Source of the DNA: Cutibacterium acnes | Lineage (GTDB): Bacteria > Actinomycetota > Actinomycetes > Propionibacteriales > Propionibacteriaceae | Reading direction: 5' to 3' | NCBI RefSeq assembly: GCF_003030305.1 | Contig: NZ_CP023676.1 | Location: 1,426,001-1,490,000 of the forward strand | Length of the DNA: 64,000 nucleotides | Shown: piece by piece, positions 8,840 to 17,817 of the stretch | Layout: every line of letters starts with the position of its first letter | Numbering within the stretch: the first letter of the stretch is position 1 | Translations under genes and position numbers: made by a program | The notes under the pieces: model-generated | Told to the model about the DNA's origin: nothing | Databases searched by the model: none | The model's input: the letters and a program-made list of their open reading frames with translations, nothing else

Positions 8840-10434
8840 CGTTCTTCCTCGTCGTCAGAGCGGTCGGCATCGGTCGGAGATGCGGGGAGCGGGGACTTGA
8901 CGATGACTCCGCCGGGCTGTCTGGGAACCACCAATCGGAAGTAGGCCCCCTGGTTCGGGCGTCCCCAGGCTGTCAGCCAGCCATGATGAAGGTTCGCATC
9001 CTGACGCGAGATCGCCAGCCCTAGGCCACTGCCGCCCACAGTACGCACCCGTGATGGGTCGCCTCGCCAGAATCGTCCGAAGACCTTCTCAGCTTGCCAT
9101 GCCTCAAACCCGACACCGTGATCACGCACAGCGACTCCCACCGCACAGTCATTGCCCACCACCGTAACCTCAACGGTCTTGCGCTCGGCGTGCTCGACGG
9201 CGTTGGATACCAGGTTTCGGACGATGCGGCTGATACGACGCGGATCTACCTCTGCGGTCTGAGCAGCCTCGGCAACGAGCACGATCGATACTCCTAGACG
9301 ATCGGCCAACGGTGTGACGTCGCTGATCTCGGACCGCACCAAGTCAACAATGTCACAGTCTTCTAGGCTGAGTTGGGCAGCACCGGCGTCAAACCGCGAG
9401 ATCTCCAACAGGTCGGCGAGAAGCAGTTCTAGCCGCTCCATCTGGGCGCGCATGAGCTCCACGGATCGCACTTGCACCGGATCGTCCGGGTTAGCCTCGA
9501 CCATTTCCGAGGCCATCCGCATCGTCGTCATCGGCGTGCGTAACTCGTGGGATACGTCAGAAACGAACTGCTGTTGCAGACTCGACAACTTCTCGAGCTC
9601 ACCGATGCGTAGGTCCAGCTGCGCAGCCATGTCGTTCATGGACGATGCTAGGGTCGCCAGATCGTCGGTCCCGCGCACCACCATCCGCTCGTCAAGGGCG
9701 CCTTTGGCCAGTTTTGAAGCAGTAATGGACGCTTGGCGAATCGGCAAGGAAATATGACGAGTCGCCAGATAGGTCGTAACTGCAATAGCCAAGGCCATGA
9801 GAGCACCGACGCTAATGACACTGCGACGCAATAGCTCGACGGCAGCAACCTCCTGAGTCTCGGGAAAGATGAAATATACCGGGATGGATTGGCTGGCCTC
9901 TGGCGACCACAGCGTCGACCCAACGACGATTCCGGGGACATCTGGACGGACATGGTCGGTGTAGTGCACCGTCGTGGGGGCAGTCCACATGCCGTTGGAC
10001 TCCCCCACCGTCGCTGTCAGGTCCGTCGGGACCGAATCTGGGGACACGCCTTGGGAGATGAGGCCGGAAACCGGTCCCTGAATGAGGACGTGGTATTGGT
10101 CGGACTGGCTCGCGGCGTCGTCGGCAAGAAGGTTGAGCCGCTCATAGAAAGATGCCGTACGCAGATCGGTGTCGCGCAGTTGTCCCTGAATCCGATTGAT
10201 GGTCGCGGTCGTCTCGGCGACGGCTGAGGTGCGCTTAGCTTCAACGATGCCCGCGGTGGCCTGACGAACGAGGAAGAAGCCACCAACAATGAGAATGACG
10301 AGGCTACTCGACAAAGTGACAGTAACCGTGCGCAGCGGCAGGGAAGACCACCACAGCCGTCGAGGTCCGGTCAGCCACGATGGGCACCAACCCGGCCGCC
10401 AACCACGACCGGCGCGCCCCGCCAGGGTGATCAG
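8836..10434 (-). CDS. mtrB: Sensor histidine kinase MtrB
   Basis: About 532 aa if translation starts at the codon that overlaps the mtrA stop (CTG 10434, with GGAGGA just upstream); the true start is uncertain because no ATG or GTG lies in a good place. Domain order: first membrane segment (about residues 35-55), extracytoplasmic sensor region, second membrane segment near 200, HAMP linker, then the dimerisation helix with phospho-accepting His near residue 295 (VSHELRTPM) and an ATPase domain with N-box NLVSNAVEHA, DHGVGF and GSGLGLAI. MtrB phosphorylates MtrA and controls cell division and envelope genes in Actinobacteria. Sits between mtrA and lpqB, overlapping both. Confidence 0.92.
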   Translation of the reverse strand: MITLAGRAGRGWRPGWCPSWLTGPRRLWWSSLPLRTVTVTLSSSLVILIVGGFFLVRQATAGIVEAKRTSAVAETTATINRIQGQLRDTDLRTASFYERLNLLADDAASQSDQYHVLIQGPVSGLISQGVSPDSVPTDLTATVGESNGMWTAPTTVHYTDHVRPDVPGIVVGSTLWSPEASQSIPVYFIFPETQEVAAVELLRRSVISVGALMALAIAVTTYLATRHISLPIRQASITASKLAKGALDERMVVRGTDDLATLASSMNDMAAQLDLRIGELEKLSSLQQQFVSDVSHELRTPMTTMRMASEMVEANPDDPVQVRSVELMRAQMERLELLLADLLEISRFDAGAAQLSLEDCDIVDLVRSEISDVTPLADRLGVSIVLVAEAAQTAEVDPRRISRIVRNLVSNAVEHAERKTVEVTVVGNDCAVGVAVRDHGVGFEAWQAEKVFGRFWRGDPSRVRTVGGSGLGLAISRQDANLHHGWLTAWGRPNQGAYFRLVVPRQPGGVIVKSPLPASPTDADRSDDEEER

Positions 10435-11141
10435 CTTTCCTCCCCAGGGGTGTTGATGCGGTAACCGATGCCACGAACAGTGACGATCATCTGGGGGTGG
10501 TCCGCGTTGCGCTCCACCTTGGAACGCAGTCTCTGCACATGGACGTTGACCAACCGAGTATCGGTGATGTTGGTGTATCCCCATACCTCACGCAACAGGG
10601 TCTCCCTGCTAAATACCCTATTGGGGTATTGGGCCATCGTAACGAGCAGGGAGTATTCCAACGGAGTGAGTGAGATCTCCTCGCCTCCTAGTTGAACCAG
10701 ATGGGCAACGGGATCAATGGTCAAATCCCCGACGGTAATGACCTCGCCCTCCTCACGCCGGGAAACGGGTGTGCGCAACCGGGCACGAATACGAGCAATG
10801 AGCTCGGCGGACCGGAACGGCTTACAGACGTAGTCGTCGGCTCCAGCACCAAGTCCTTGGACGACATTAGGGGTGTCAGTGCGGGCAGTGAGCATGATGA
10901 TCGGGACGCCTGACTCACGTCGGATGTCCTGACAGATCCGGATACCGTCACGCCCGGGCAGCATGAGGTCGAGAAGGACCAGGGCGGGCCGGTGCTCGCG
11001 GAATACGTCCATGACATCACTGCCGTGCCCGACCCCTGCCGTCGAGAACCCTTCTTTGATGAGGACAAGCTGAAGCATCTCCGCTAGGGCCGCGTCGTCG
11101 TCAACGACAAGAATCGGCCCATGATCACCGGCGGCGTCCAC
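10431..11141 (-). CDS. mtrA: Response regulator MtrA
   Basis: 236 aa OmpR/PhoB-type regulator. Receiver domain: acidic pocket VVDDD at 12-16, phospho-accepting Asp 58 (LVLLDLMLPG), Thr in MLTART and Lys in CKPF. The C-terminal winged-helix domain (about 135-230) has the LTPLEYSLL and GYRI signatures. MtrA is essential in mycobacteria, where it regulates cell-wall hydrolase genes and dnaA. Start is GTG 11141. First gene of the mtrA-mtrB-lpqB operon. Confidence 0.95.
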   Translation of the reverse strand: MDAAGDHGPILVVDDDAALAEMLQLVLIKEGFSTAGVGHGSDVMDVFREHRPALVLLDLMLPGRDGIRICQDIRRESGVPIIMLTARTDTPNVVQGLGAGADDYVCKPFRSAELIARIRARLRTPVSRREEGEVITVGDLTIDPVAHLVQLGGEEISLTPLEYSLLVTMAQYPNRVFSRETLLREVWGYTNITDTRLVNVHVQRLRSKVERNADHPQMIVTVRGIGYRINTPGEES

Positions 11142-11205
11142 CGTGGACCTCCTGACTGGATTCTGAGATGGTGCATATGGTAGCCCCCATACTCCTGGCC
11201 GGTGA

Positions 11206-11784
11206 TCAGTTGAGGGCAGGGGTGTCGGTCGCCGTTGCGAGCAACGCCGCGGGGCCGTTCTGACGATGCAGCACCGCCCGCCATAAACCTCGCGGCTCAG
11301 AGGAGAAGATGTCTTCGGGGTGAGCCACGGCTCTGATCCAGTCTCCGCGAATGAGTTCGGCCTCTAGCTGGCCGGGCACCCATTCGGCGTATCCCGCGAA
11401 GATCCGGACGTCGGTGAACGCACCTTCCACAAGTTCAGTCGGGGTGTCGAGGTGGAGCAGACCAGTTAGTCCTTGGACACGTCGCCATCCGGGAGGTTCC
11501 TCACTCGAGCGTTGCACTCGGGCCAGGCAGATGGCCCCATTTGGCGACATCGGACCGCCGAGGAAGAGATCCTGCGGCGGGGTAGCTAAATGCACCCAGC
11601 CAGGAAGTTGTCTGTGCAAGGTTCCCGCTGTGCATGGTTGGTTGACGATAACTCCAAGGACGCCATCAAGAGCAACGTCGATGAGATAAACGACGGATTC
11701 GTAGAAAATACCCTCGTCAATTTGGCGACTTGCCACAAGCAAGTCACCGACCTTGAGAGGGTTCGCGAGTATCACGAGGTCCAT
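11206..11784 (-). CDS. YqgE/AlgH family protein (DUF179)
   Basis: 192 aa from ATG 11784; a GTG four codons upstream is an alternative, and neither has a clear ribosome-binding site. The family signature is clear: VGDLLVASRQIDEGIFYESVVYL near the start, GVLGVIVNQP, then FLGGPMSPNGAICL. Members are small single-domain proteins without an established biochemical activity; the AlgH name comes from alginate regulation in Pseudomonas. It lies upstream of mtrA on the same strand but separated by about 65 bases. Confidence 0.85.
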   Translation of the reverse strand: MDLVILANPLKVGDLLVASRQIDEGIFYESVVYLIDVALDGVLGVIVNQPCTAGTLHRQLPGWVHLATPPQDLFLGGPMSPNGAICLARVQRSSEEPPGWRRVQGLTGLLHLDTPTELVEGAFTDVRIFAGYAEWVPGQLEAELIRGDWIRAVAHPEDIFSSEPRGLWRAVLHRQNGPAALLATATDTPALN

Positions 11785-11796
11785 TGTGTCACCCAC

Positions 11797-12211
11797 GGGC
11801 AGGGAACCGGGGCACGATCGTCAACGGACTCTTAAGATAATCACAGGCCGACCCCGATTCCACCTCGATGCGACGTGCCAGGCCGTCGACGGGTTGCCGC
11901 CACGCCCCGCAGGGGTGTGAGCTGGGGCCAGTTCGGGACGTAGATGTGCCAGGGCCAATAAGCCCACTCGGGATACCAAAGGGGAGCCGAGGACCCGATA
12001 ACACCGACAGGCATTCCGTCCCCGCCGACCCGGCTGGACCAGCGGATTTCGAAAGCCAAAAAGGGCAAGGTATTTCATCACTTGGGTGCGTATCCAGTCA
12101 CCCCGTAGTTCATTTCAGCGATGACGCATCCGGCGTCGTGGCGGGACGTGACCATGCGCCCCACTCCGACACCTCAATCGAGCCCGGAGGAGAAGAGACT
12201 GTGAACACGAA
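11797..12211. other. Intergenic stretch without a convincing gene
   Basis: Between the YqgE gene and the CAMP terminator. A 75-codon minus-strand frame from TTG 12068 to 11841 encodes a Trp/Pro-rich peptide with YWPWHIYVPNWPQLTPLRG. It looks protein-like but has no ribosome-binding site or family I recognise. Nothing else supportable is visible. Confidence 0.25.
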
Positions 12212-12245
12212 CATGGGCCCACCCCTCAAGAGGAATGGGCCCATG
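12212..12245 (-). terminator. Terminator after the CAMP factor gene
   Basis: A 10-bp perfect stem (12212-12221 with 12236-12245) whose interior contains a further CCTC/GAGG pairing, giving a nearly continuous hairpin. It lies about 40 bases beyond the CAMP factor stop codon. Confidence 0.65.
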
Positions 12246-12283
12246 CCGTAAATGATTTCGATGCAAGTGTCAGGACAACAGCA

Positions 12284-13141
12284 TCAGGAGGCGGCCGGAG
12301 CAGGCAGGCAGACGGACGGCACTGCCGGAGTCAGCAACCTGTTGGGAGCCTTGAGGGCATCCTGGTAGGCAGCCTTGACGTCCGTGATGGCCTGATCGAC
12401 CTCGGAAACACGCACCAGCGGTTCCATCAGCACACCAGTAGCCTTGAGCAGGGCACGGCTCATGAAGTAAATGGTGCCCAAGCGCTTAAAGGGCAGCACG
12501 CAGGTGTTGCGATCGAAACGAATCTGGCGAAGCACACGGGACAGCTTGGTCTTGGTGTAGAAGGTGGCCACATCGTTGGGTTTGAGGTCAGGCATCTTCT
12601 GAGCCTCCGCAAGAGCCTTCTTCACAGCCGCCATTTCGTCCTTCAGCTGATCGCTAGTGGCGCTCACGGTCACCAGTAGCACACTGGCGTGGACCAACTC
12701 AAGGAACACGTGGGAGTGGGCTGGCTGGGCCTTGTCCTGCAAGGTGTGGGCTGCGCCGTTGACGGTATCGACCATCGTTACCAGCAACTCGACACGAGTG
12801 GGGATCGACTTAAGGAAAGCAATCCCACCCTTGATCACGTTGACGAGTGCTTCCTTGATCCGTCTGGCCGTCTCCAGGAGCTTGCCAATGATATTGAGGA
12901 CGTTCGCGGGCGCGAAGGCTTCCTTTGCGCTCTTCTGGGTATCCAGAAGCGAGGCAATACGGGCATTGACAACCTGCAGCTCCTTCTGCGCTTCCGCAAC
13001 AGAAAGGGTCTTATTGGGCTGAGTGGCGCTCACCGCAACTATGGGGGCAACCGGGGCAGCATGAGCTGTCGCTCCAGAGAAAGCTGCCGGCGCCATCAAG
13101 GCACCAACAATCAGCGGCGCTGCTAAGAACTTAACCTTCAT
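12284..13141 (-). CDS. CAMP factor (secreted co-haemolysin)
   Basis: 285 aa from ATG 13141, which has AAAGGAA upstream and starts a clear signal peptide (MKVKFLAAPLIVGALMAP..., cleavage expected after AHA near residue 28). CAMP factors are secreted proteins that enhance sphingomyelinase-dependent haemolysis. C. acnes has five CAMP genes that are linked to virulence and inflammation. The mature part is alpha-helical, with the family blocks LLETARRIKEALVNVIKGGIAFLKSIPTRVELL and a C-terminal VRVSEVDQAITDVKAAYQ. It sits at the edge of a decayed accessory zone. Its position suggests the paralogue called CAMP factor 1 in C. acnes, but I cannot separate paralogues with certainty. The gene is open and complete. 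Confidence 0.93.
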   Translation of the reverse strand: MKVKFLAAPLIVGALMAPAAFSGATAHAAPVAPIVAVSATQPNKTLSVAEAQKELQVVNARIASLLDTQKSAKEAFAPANVLNIIGKLLETARRIKEALVNVIKGGIAFLKSIPTRVELLVTMVDTVNGAAHTLQDKAQPAHSHVFLELVHASVLLVTVSATSDQLKDEMAAVKKALAEAQKMPDLKPNDVATFYTKTKLSRVLRQIRFDRNTCVLPFKRLGTIYFMSRALLKATGVLMEPLVRVSEVDQAITDVKAAYQDALKAPNRLLTPAVPSVCLPAPAAS

Positions 13142-14238
13142 TTGTGGGTTCCTTTCATCGGGAACAATTGCTCGCAACTGCAAGCAAGAAGCATCGTTGC
13201 ACACCAGGGGGTCAACTTGGCGTCCTCAGTTCAAAATTGATTCAAACTAACAGTTCCATGTCGGGAAACAGCACCAGGAAGCTCGTGACATATCGTCTTT
13301 CATTGCGAGAAACATCTTACTTATGTACATTTCTAAGCTATAGCGTCTACCCTTGTCAGACCCAGGACGATGGGTGTCACATCTCCTTTCTAGTCAACCT
13401 AAGAGAGGAGGAAATGCCGCGATATATGTTCCACCCTGTCATCACGAAGGCCACCACAATCTATCCCAGAACAGCCGGCACTTCACTCACGATGCCCCGA
13501 TGCTGGATTCCTATTGTCGCCCTTATTAGGGCAAGCGGTGCCAGTAGCAGAATATGTCACCTCAACAACTCGATCCACCCCTGCCCATTACATGGGTAAC
13601 ATATCCATGGAGGTTCGATGTATACTCGAGGATACAGTCGTCCATCACGCCCGCCTACATACCCATTACATCAGCATAGAAATATGCTCCAACAGCAACT
13701 CCGATGCCTCATTTGCCAGCCGGCCACATGCCTATATCCACGAGCAGTGGTTATCACCCAGATGTGGGTGCCGTAGAGAAGACCGCATTCTCGCGCGCGA
13801 CATTTGCACCCGTCACCATGTCCCCACTCGCAAGCTTTCCACCGCCCAAATACGGGCCGATATGGCGGGAATATACAGTTCGGCGCCTCACAAGTCCGAC
13901 CACGACGACGACCCCGGACCTTGATGGGCTCCGCTAGGACAGGTTCATGGCCATCATGCAAGGACACCCAACCTAGCCAGAAGGAGACGAACTCACCATG
14001 CCAACATCAGTCAGATCACGAAACTCATCAAGGCATCCATTCAGCAATGGCCCGCGATATCCGCATGACGCAAAACCAGAACAGCACGTTGAAACAGCAG
14101 GCATCGAACATCTCCACTGTCAAGAACCTCGCCACCAAAATGTGGAAGATCAGGACGCCCTATGACCCATCTGGTACTACGCGCTCGAGAACCAGGCCGC
14201 CTTGAATCCAAGCTCTTCGACATCACAAGGAAGGTAAA
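13142..14238. other. Degraded non-coding or formerly coding accessory stretch
   Basis: About 1.1 kb upstream of the CAMP gene with no intact gene I can support. The CAMP promoter should lie in the first ~120 bases but no clear boxes stand out. A 61-codon frame from ATG 13414 has a strong AGAGGAGG upstream but no recognisable product. Around 13,680-14,230 short plus-strand stretches in different frames look like pieces of old genes: a CLICQPATC motif, a frame starting at ATG 13998 with AAGGAGA upstream, and the end GRLESKLFDITRKVK, whose stop overlaps the next ATG at 14239. The gene start-stop overlaps suggest an eroded operon. Confidence 0.4.
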
Positions 14239-14583
14239 ATGATGACTGACAAGGCTTTTTAGACTGGTGAGAGTGAACGCGCCCTCAAGACATTCTCCAG
14301 ACCTTCGTCGCCGTGCTCGACGCGACAACTGGCAGGATGGACATGACCGCCCTATCGGTCAGGCGAGCGTAAACAACGGCACGCCTACCAGACCTAAATC
14401 GACAACTGCAGGCTCGCCCACAAGCTTTCCAGCCCATTCCTCAACCATCGCACAGGCGAACTCGAGGCTCACGCACCCACAATCCGTGTCACCATGAAGG
14501 GCTTGTCCTTCCTGCACTGGCTTCACGGCAGCACCGACGATTTTGCCGACCTCATCGACTCCGACGAGGCGGCGGCAGCATGA
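14239..14583 (+). pseudogene. Eroded gene of unknown function in the accessory zone
   Basis: Starts at ATG 14239 with AAGGAAGG upstream and reads MTDKAF, then a TAG, then TGESERALK. After a frame change it reads ILQTFVAVLDATTGRMDMTALSV. After another frame change and stop it reads IDNCRLAHKLSSPFLNHRTG and on to LHGSTDDFADLIDSDEAAAA, ending at 14581-14583. The joined product would be about 115 aa, soluble and acidic at the end. The last four bases overlap the ATG of a following short frame, as in an operon. At least three lesions show it is dead. I do not recognise the family. Confidence 0.5.
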
Positions 14584-14625
14584 GCGCCGTTAACCTGCGC
14601 GTATCAGGTGTTGGGGGGCTAGTCC

Positions 14626-14853
14626 TCATGCGAGCGCAGCTTCGAGCGCTTCACGCACAATCTCGGAGCGTCGCTTCCCAGTGCGCGCAGCTTCATGGTC
14701 GAGCTTGGCGTTGAGTCCTTGGGGAAGCCGCACGGTCACCGACGGCGAACGCACGCCGGGGGAACTCAGCGATGGCCTACCCGCACCGCGGGCCTCAGTG
14801 GCCGCCTCAACGAGTTCGTCGGCCCGATGTACGACCGCCCTTCGTCTCCACAC
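14626..14853 (-). CDS. Ribbon-helix-helix (CopG/Arc-like) DNA-binding protein, possible antitoxin
   Basis: 75 aa from GTG 14853. The C-terminal half (VTVRLPQGLNAKLDHEAARTG then SEIVREALEAAL) is a typical ribbon-helix-helix domain: one beta-strand for DNA contact and two helices for dimerisation. The N-terminal 35 residues form a helix plus a Gly/Ser-rich linker, common in antitoxins. No toxin gene is visible beside it; neighbouring frames are degraded, so it may be an orphan. It is the only intact gene between the CAMP factor and ssrA. It overlaps, on the opposite strand, the end of an eroded plus-strand operon. Confidence 0.6.
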   Translation of the reverse strand: MWRRRAVVHRADELVEAATEARGAGRPSLSSPGVRSPSVTVRLPQGLNAKLDHEAARTGKRRSEIVREALEAALA

Positions 14854-15056
14854 TTGGTGACAATCGGAGTGGGTTCACAAGTAGCAACGACGTGACGCAC
14901 GTGAGCCTTGCCGACCCGGTGCCTGCGTGAACCTCAACTCCGCACCCCAAATATGACCTACACAATCAAGGTTATGCAAGACACAACTCAAGATGATGAC
15001 GACTACCACGCCGATAAAGTGGCCTCATGAGCGCTATCAAAACGACCGAGGCCTCT

Positions 15057-15265
15057 CTATTCGACTGTCCATCCCATCTTTTGCCCGGCTTCGTGGACAA
15101 GAGATTTAACGTTGACTGCCAAATGGAGAGCCACCGGTAGACCACGGATATCGGCAGGTCTCGTTGACCCGAAGATAGCGGCCAAGGGTGACGTATTCGA
15201 TACCGGTATCGCGCGACAGCTGGACCACGGATTTACCCTCAAAGCTGGCCTGCACACGTGATCAC
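15057..15265 (-). pseudogene. Remnant of an XRE-type helix-turn-helix regulator
   Basis: One frame reads SFEGKSVVQLSRDTGIEYVTLGRYLRVNE, a helix-turn-helix with the usual spacing. In the next frame it continues ADIRGLPVALHLAVNVKSLVHEAG to the stop at 15057-15059, the expected last two helices. An in-frame stop just upstream of the first segment removes any start. The frameshift is near 15,155-15,175. The original function was presumably repression within a mobile element. Confidence 0.5.
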
Positions 15266-15326
15266 GGCGCCGAGGGTGCCTCCAGTCCATCCTGCCCGTG
15301 CGGTTCAGGTCGTTTAGGATGATCGC

Positions 15327-15855
15327 ATGCCCAGACCGACGACGAAGAGCGAACTGCTGGCCGCAGCGAGTGCCTCCTTCAAGAAGCTCACGACGCTGTG
15401 GGACGGATTCACTCCCGAGCAAGCCCACGCGCCATTCCCGGCAGCGCTGTTGACAGGCGGTACTGAGGCACATTGGCAGCGCGACAAGTGCCTACGTGAC
15501 GTCGTGATCCACCTGCATGAATGGCACAATCTCGTCACCGTATGGGTCAGTGCCAATCAGGCTGGCACCCTCTCCTGAACCGTACACATGGCGTAACTAC
15601 GCCGCGCTCAACGAACAGTTCGTCCGCCAACATCAGAATACGACCTACGAAGCAGCTCGCGATCTCTTGGCGGCATCACACCAGCACGTACTCGGTATTA
15701 TTAAAGGTTTCAGTAACGACGAGCTGTTCACCAAGAAGCACTTCGGGTGGACGGGGACGACCAGCTTGGGTTCCTACTTTGTGTCGGCGACCAGTTCCCA
15801 CTACGAGTGGGCGGCCAAGAAAACCCGCACCTACGCGAGGATCCTCGCACGCTAA
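15327..15855 (+). pseudogene. ClbS/DfsB-family (DUF1706) protein, frameshifted
   Basis: ATG 15327 opens a frame reading MPRPTTKSELLAAASASFKKL and later CLRDVVIHLHEWH, the family's four-helix bundle start. It stops at 15576-15578. The second half continues in the next frame from about 15,560 (PSPEPYTWRNYAALNE) to ELFTKKHFGWTGTTSLGSYF and a stop at 15855, the characteristic C-terminal signature. The full protein would be about 175 aa, normal for the family. ClbS hydrolyses colibactin and protects the producer; most relatives have unknown roles. One base of difference at about 15,555-15,575 breaks the gene, so it is either a fresh pseudogene or a sequencing error. Confidence 0.75.
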
Positions 15856-16063
15856 CGTCGCTTCTTGACCCGCTAAGGGCCAATATCATGTTTGAATTCG
15901 GGGTTTGTGCGTGGCTGGCCCCACTCGTTGAGGAGCCGGCCAACTCTAAAGACCCGACGGCCCCAACCTCTCACCAACGCCGTGAGGATGCGCCACGTCG
16001 CGCGAACTGGCCCCAGAAGCTCACAAAGTTGAGGCCCGCGAGACATGGCGCAACGGCGCCGCA

Positions 16064-16436
16064 TTAGTAGAAGTAGACGCGCGGAGCCTTCCTCCACCAA
16101 ACGTCCTCACGGGCAGTCTTGGCTGAGTGGCACGGCCTCAAGTTCGCCTTGTCATGGCCGCCATCCCTCTCGAGAGGGATGGCGTGGCCCACATCTTGCA
16201 CGGGTGTTACCCGTCCTACCGCTACGCAGTGCTCGCACAACGGATGAGCCGTGGCGTGAGCGTCCCGGACGCTCACGCCACCGGTGGTCATAACGCTTGT
16301 TAATTGCCGAGTCACATTGAAAGCGTCGGTAACAAACGTCCTCGGCTTTGACGTACGCGGTGCGGAATCCGTCAGAAGTGAAATCGGGACAGCCAGGGTG
16401 GGAGCAGAGGCGTTTGGGTTTGACCGGCATGCTCAC
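16064..16436 (-). pseudogene. HNH endonuclease remnant (phage type), frameshifted
   Basis: First frame: MPVKPKRLCSHPGCPDFT then VCYRRFQCDSAINKRYDHRWR, the N-terminal zinc-binding part of phage HNH endonucleases. After a frameshift at about 16,270-16,290 the second frame gives VRDAHATAHPLCEHCVAVGRVTPVQDVGHAIPL and NLRPCHSAKT. In active relatives the core reads D-H-I at the position where this copy has G-H-A, so the metal-binding Asp is also lost. Such enzymes usually lie beside phage terminase genes; none is here. It ends 65 bases from the truncated ssrA copy, which supports phage ancestry of the zone. Confidence 0.65.
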
Positions 16437-16500
16437 CGCCTTCTACGAACGGCAAGTCCCTAAACGGGTCACCGAGAAGCGCCTGCGGGTCTCTGCCTAG

Positions 16501-16824
16501 TGGAGAGGCAGGAATTGAACCCACGTCCTTGAAAGACCATCCAGACATTTTCCGGGCGCAGTCGATGCTGTCGTTATTGCTCGGCTCCTGCACTCACACC
16601 GACATGGTGCAAACAAACTCGATCGTAGAAATAATTCCGCCCAGTCACCACGACAACAACTGGGCGGCAAGTCATCGCAACGAAACCAGAATCCGGGCTG
16701 ACCCTTCGATCACTGATCAGGCAGCAAGAGCGAAGTCAGTGCGAGTATTCTCGGCACTTATAGATTCCCAACGATCGTTAACAAGTTGACCCTGGGCCCT
16801 CACCCCACTTCTCCTGGAACAACC
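16501..16824 (-). pseudogene. ssrA: 5'-truncated second copy of tmRNA gene ssrA
   Basis: Matches the intact ssrA at 17818-18185 over the 3' tRNA-like end, the following helix (long identical run near 16,560-16,605), the region around the tag frame and part of the 5' pseudoknot. The tag frame encodes the same peptide, AENTRTDFALAA. The central pseudoknot region has a different sequence, but CCGCCCAGT at 16637-16645 still pairs perfectly with ACTGGGCGG. Similarity stops at about 16,824, so the 5' acceptor strand and the conserved UGGUUUCGAC segment are missing and the tRNA-like domain cannot form. Probably a remnant brought by an integrating element. It is unlikely to be charged by alanyl-tRNA synthetase. 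Confidence 0.8.
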
Positions 16825-16940
16825 GTCCGGAAAACGCTGCACTACAGCTCGGCTATCACTGCGCTGACGCCAACCGAATTGATCAGGATATCGGCCCTGT
16901 CACTGGCACCGCCACAGCATGATCCGCATCAGTGACAACG

Positions 16941-17339
16941 TCAGCCGCGCACGTTATAGTCGGCAGCCAGCGCATTCACGGCGTGCAGGAACTTGTGCAT
17001 GAAGATAAACGGGCCGACGATGATGAACCCGCCCAACACTGCCCACAACCAGAAATCCCCCGCCGTCACGCCAGACTTCATGCCTCATCGATTCTGTTCG
17101 CGCCCAATACTCCCACAGACCTGATGCATCCAGATGTACATGGCAATTCCAATAGTCAGCGGAGAGATCACCAGGGCGACGAGCCAGAAATTCATAGTAC
17201 GTCGGCCGTCCCACCGCGATGCGATGACATTGAGGTCCTCGCCGGCCCGGGCCAGCACCCAGACGTCGTAGATGCCGAAGGTGATTATCCCCAGCAGAAT
17301 GTACTTGAGCAGGGACCGGTTGGTGTCAAAAGTGCCCAT
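16941..17339 (-). pseudogene. DUF4234-type membrane protein with an in-frame stop
   Basis: Starts at ATG 17339 (MGTFDTNRSLLKYILLGIIT) and reads through two predicted membrane segments of the DUF4234 type (LLKYILLGIITFGIY, NFWLVALVISPLTIG). It meets TGA at 17085-17087 after GREQNR, then continues in the same frame GMKSGVTAGDFWLWAVLGGF with a third membrane segment and the end HAVNALAADYNVRG at 16941. A CGA-to-TGA change would explain the stop. The whole product would be 132 aa. It is the only recognisable gene between the two ssrA copies. Function of the family unknown. Confidence 0.7.
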
Positions 17340-17817
17340 CTGAAACGCCGGAGCGCAAGGCTGCGGGACACTGCGCGGGTCACATGGCTGCTGGCTTTAG
17401 GACAACGGCTGACCATAGGTCTGCCAATCCTGGTCAGAATACGGCTAGGACGCGAACGAAACCTCGCCGCGCTGCGGAGGAACATTGGATTCAGGATTGA
17501 ATGACACGAAATTCTCTTCTCCTCGGAAGAAATGATACCTGAACATCTCCGATGTCCAGAATCAGATTACCTTACCGAAGCGACCGTAAAAGTCCTGTCC
17601 ATTCATCGCACTGTGCTTGAACCAGCGCTACGCGAAGGCCAGCACGGGCGAGCATGAGACACAGGACTCATTGCTGGAGTACTCCGCCGGTCGAAAAACT
17701 CCCACCATAGCGTCGCGGTTCTACAAAACAGGGAAGAAGAGATCGCACACAGAAATCTCATGTAGACAAAATGAGAAAATGCTGACTCCGGCTGCAGAGT
17801 TCAACACTCCCCTCTAG
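17340..17817. other. Gene-poor stretch between DUF4234 remnant and ssrA
   Basis: About 480 bases with higher AT content toward ssrA. No supported gene on either strand. Integrase or attachment sequences would be expected here if an element inserted at the 3' end of ssrA, but I recognise no integrase fragment. Confidence 0.4.

Noticed and set aside
13414-13599. 61-codon frame with a strong ribosome-binding site
   Set aside because: The product has no recognisable features and the region is degraded; the site may be a leftover.
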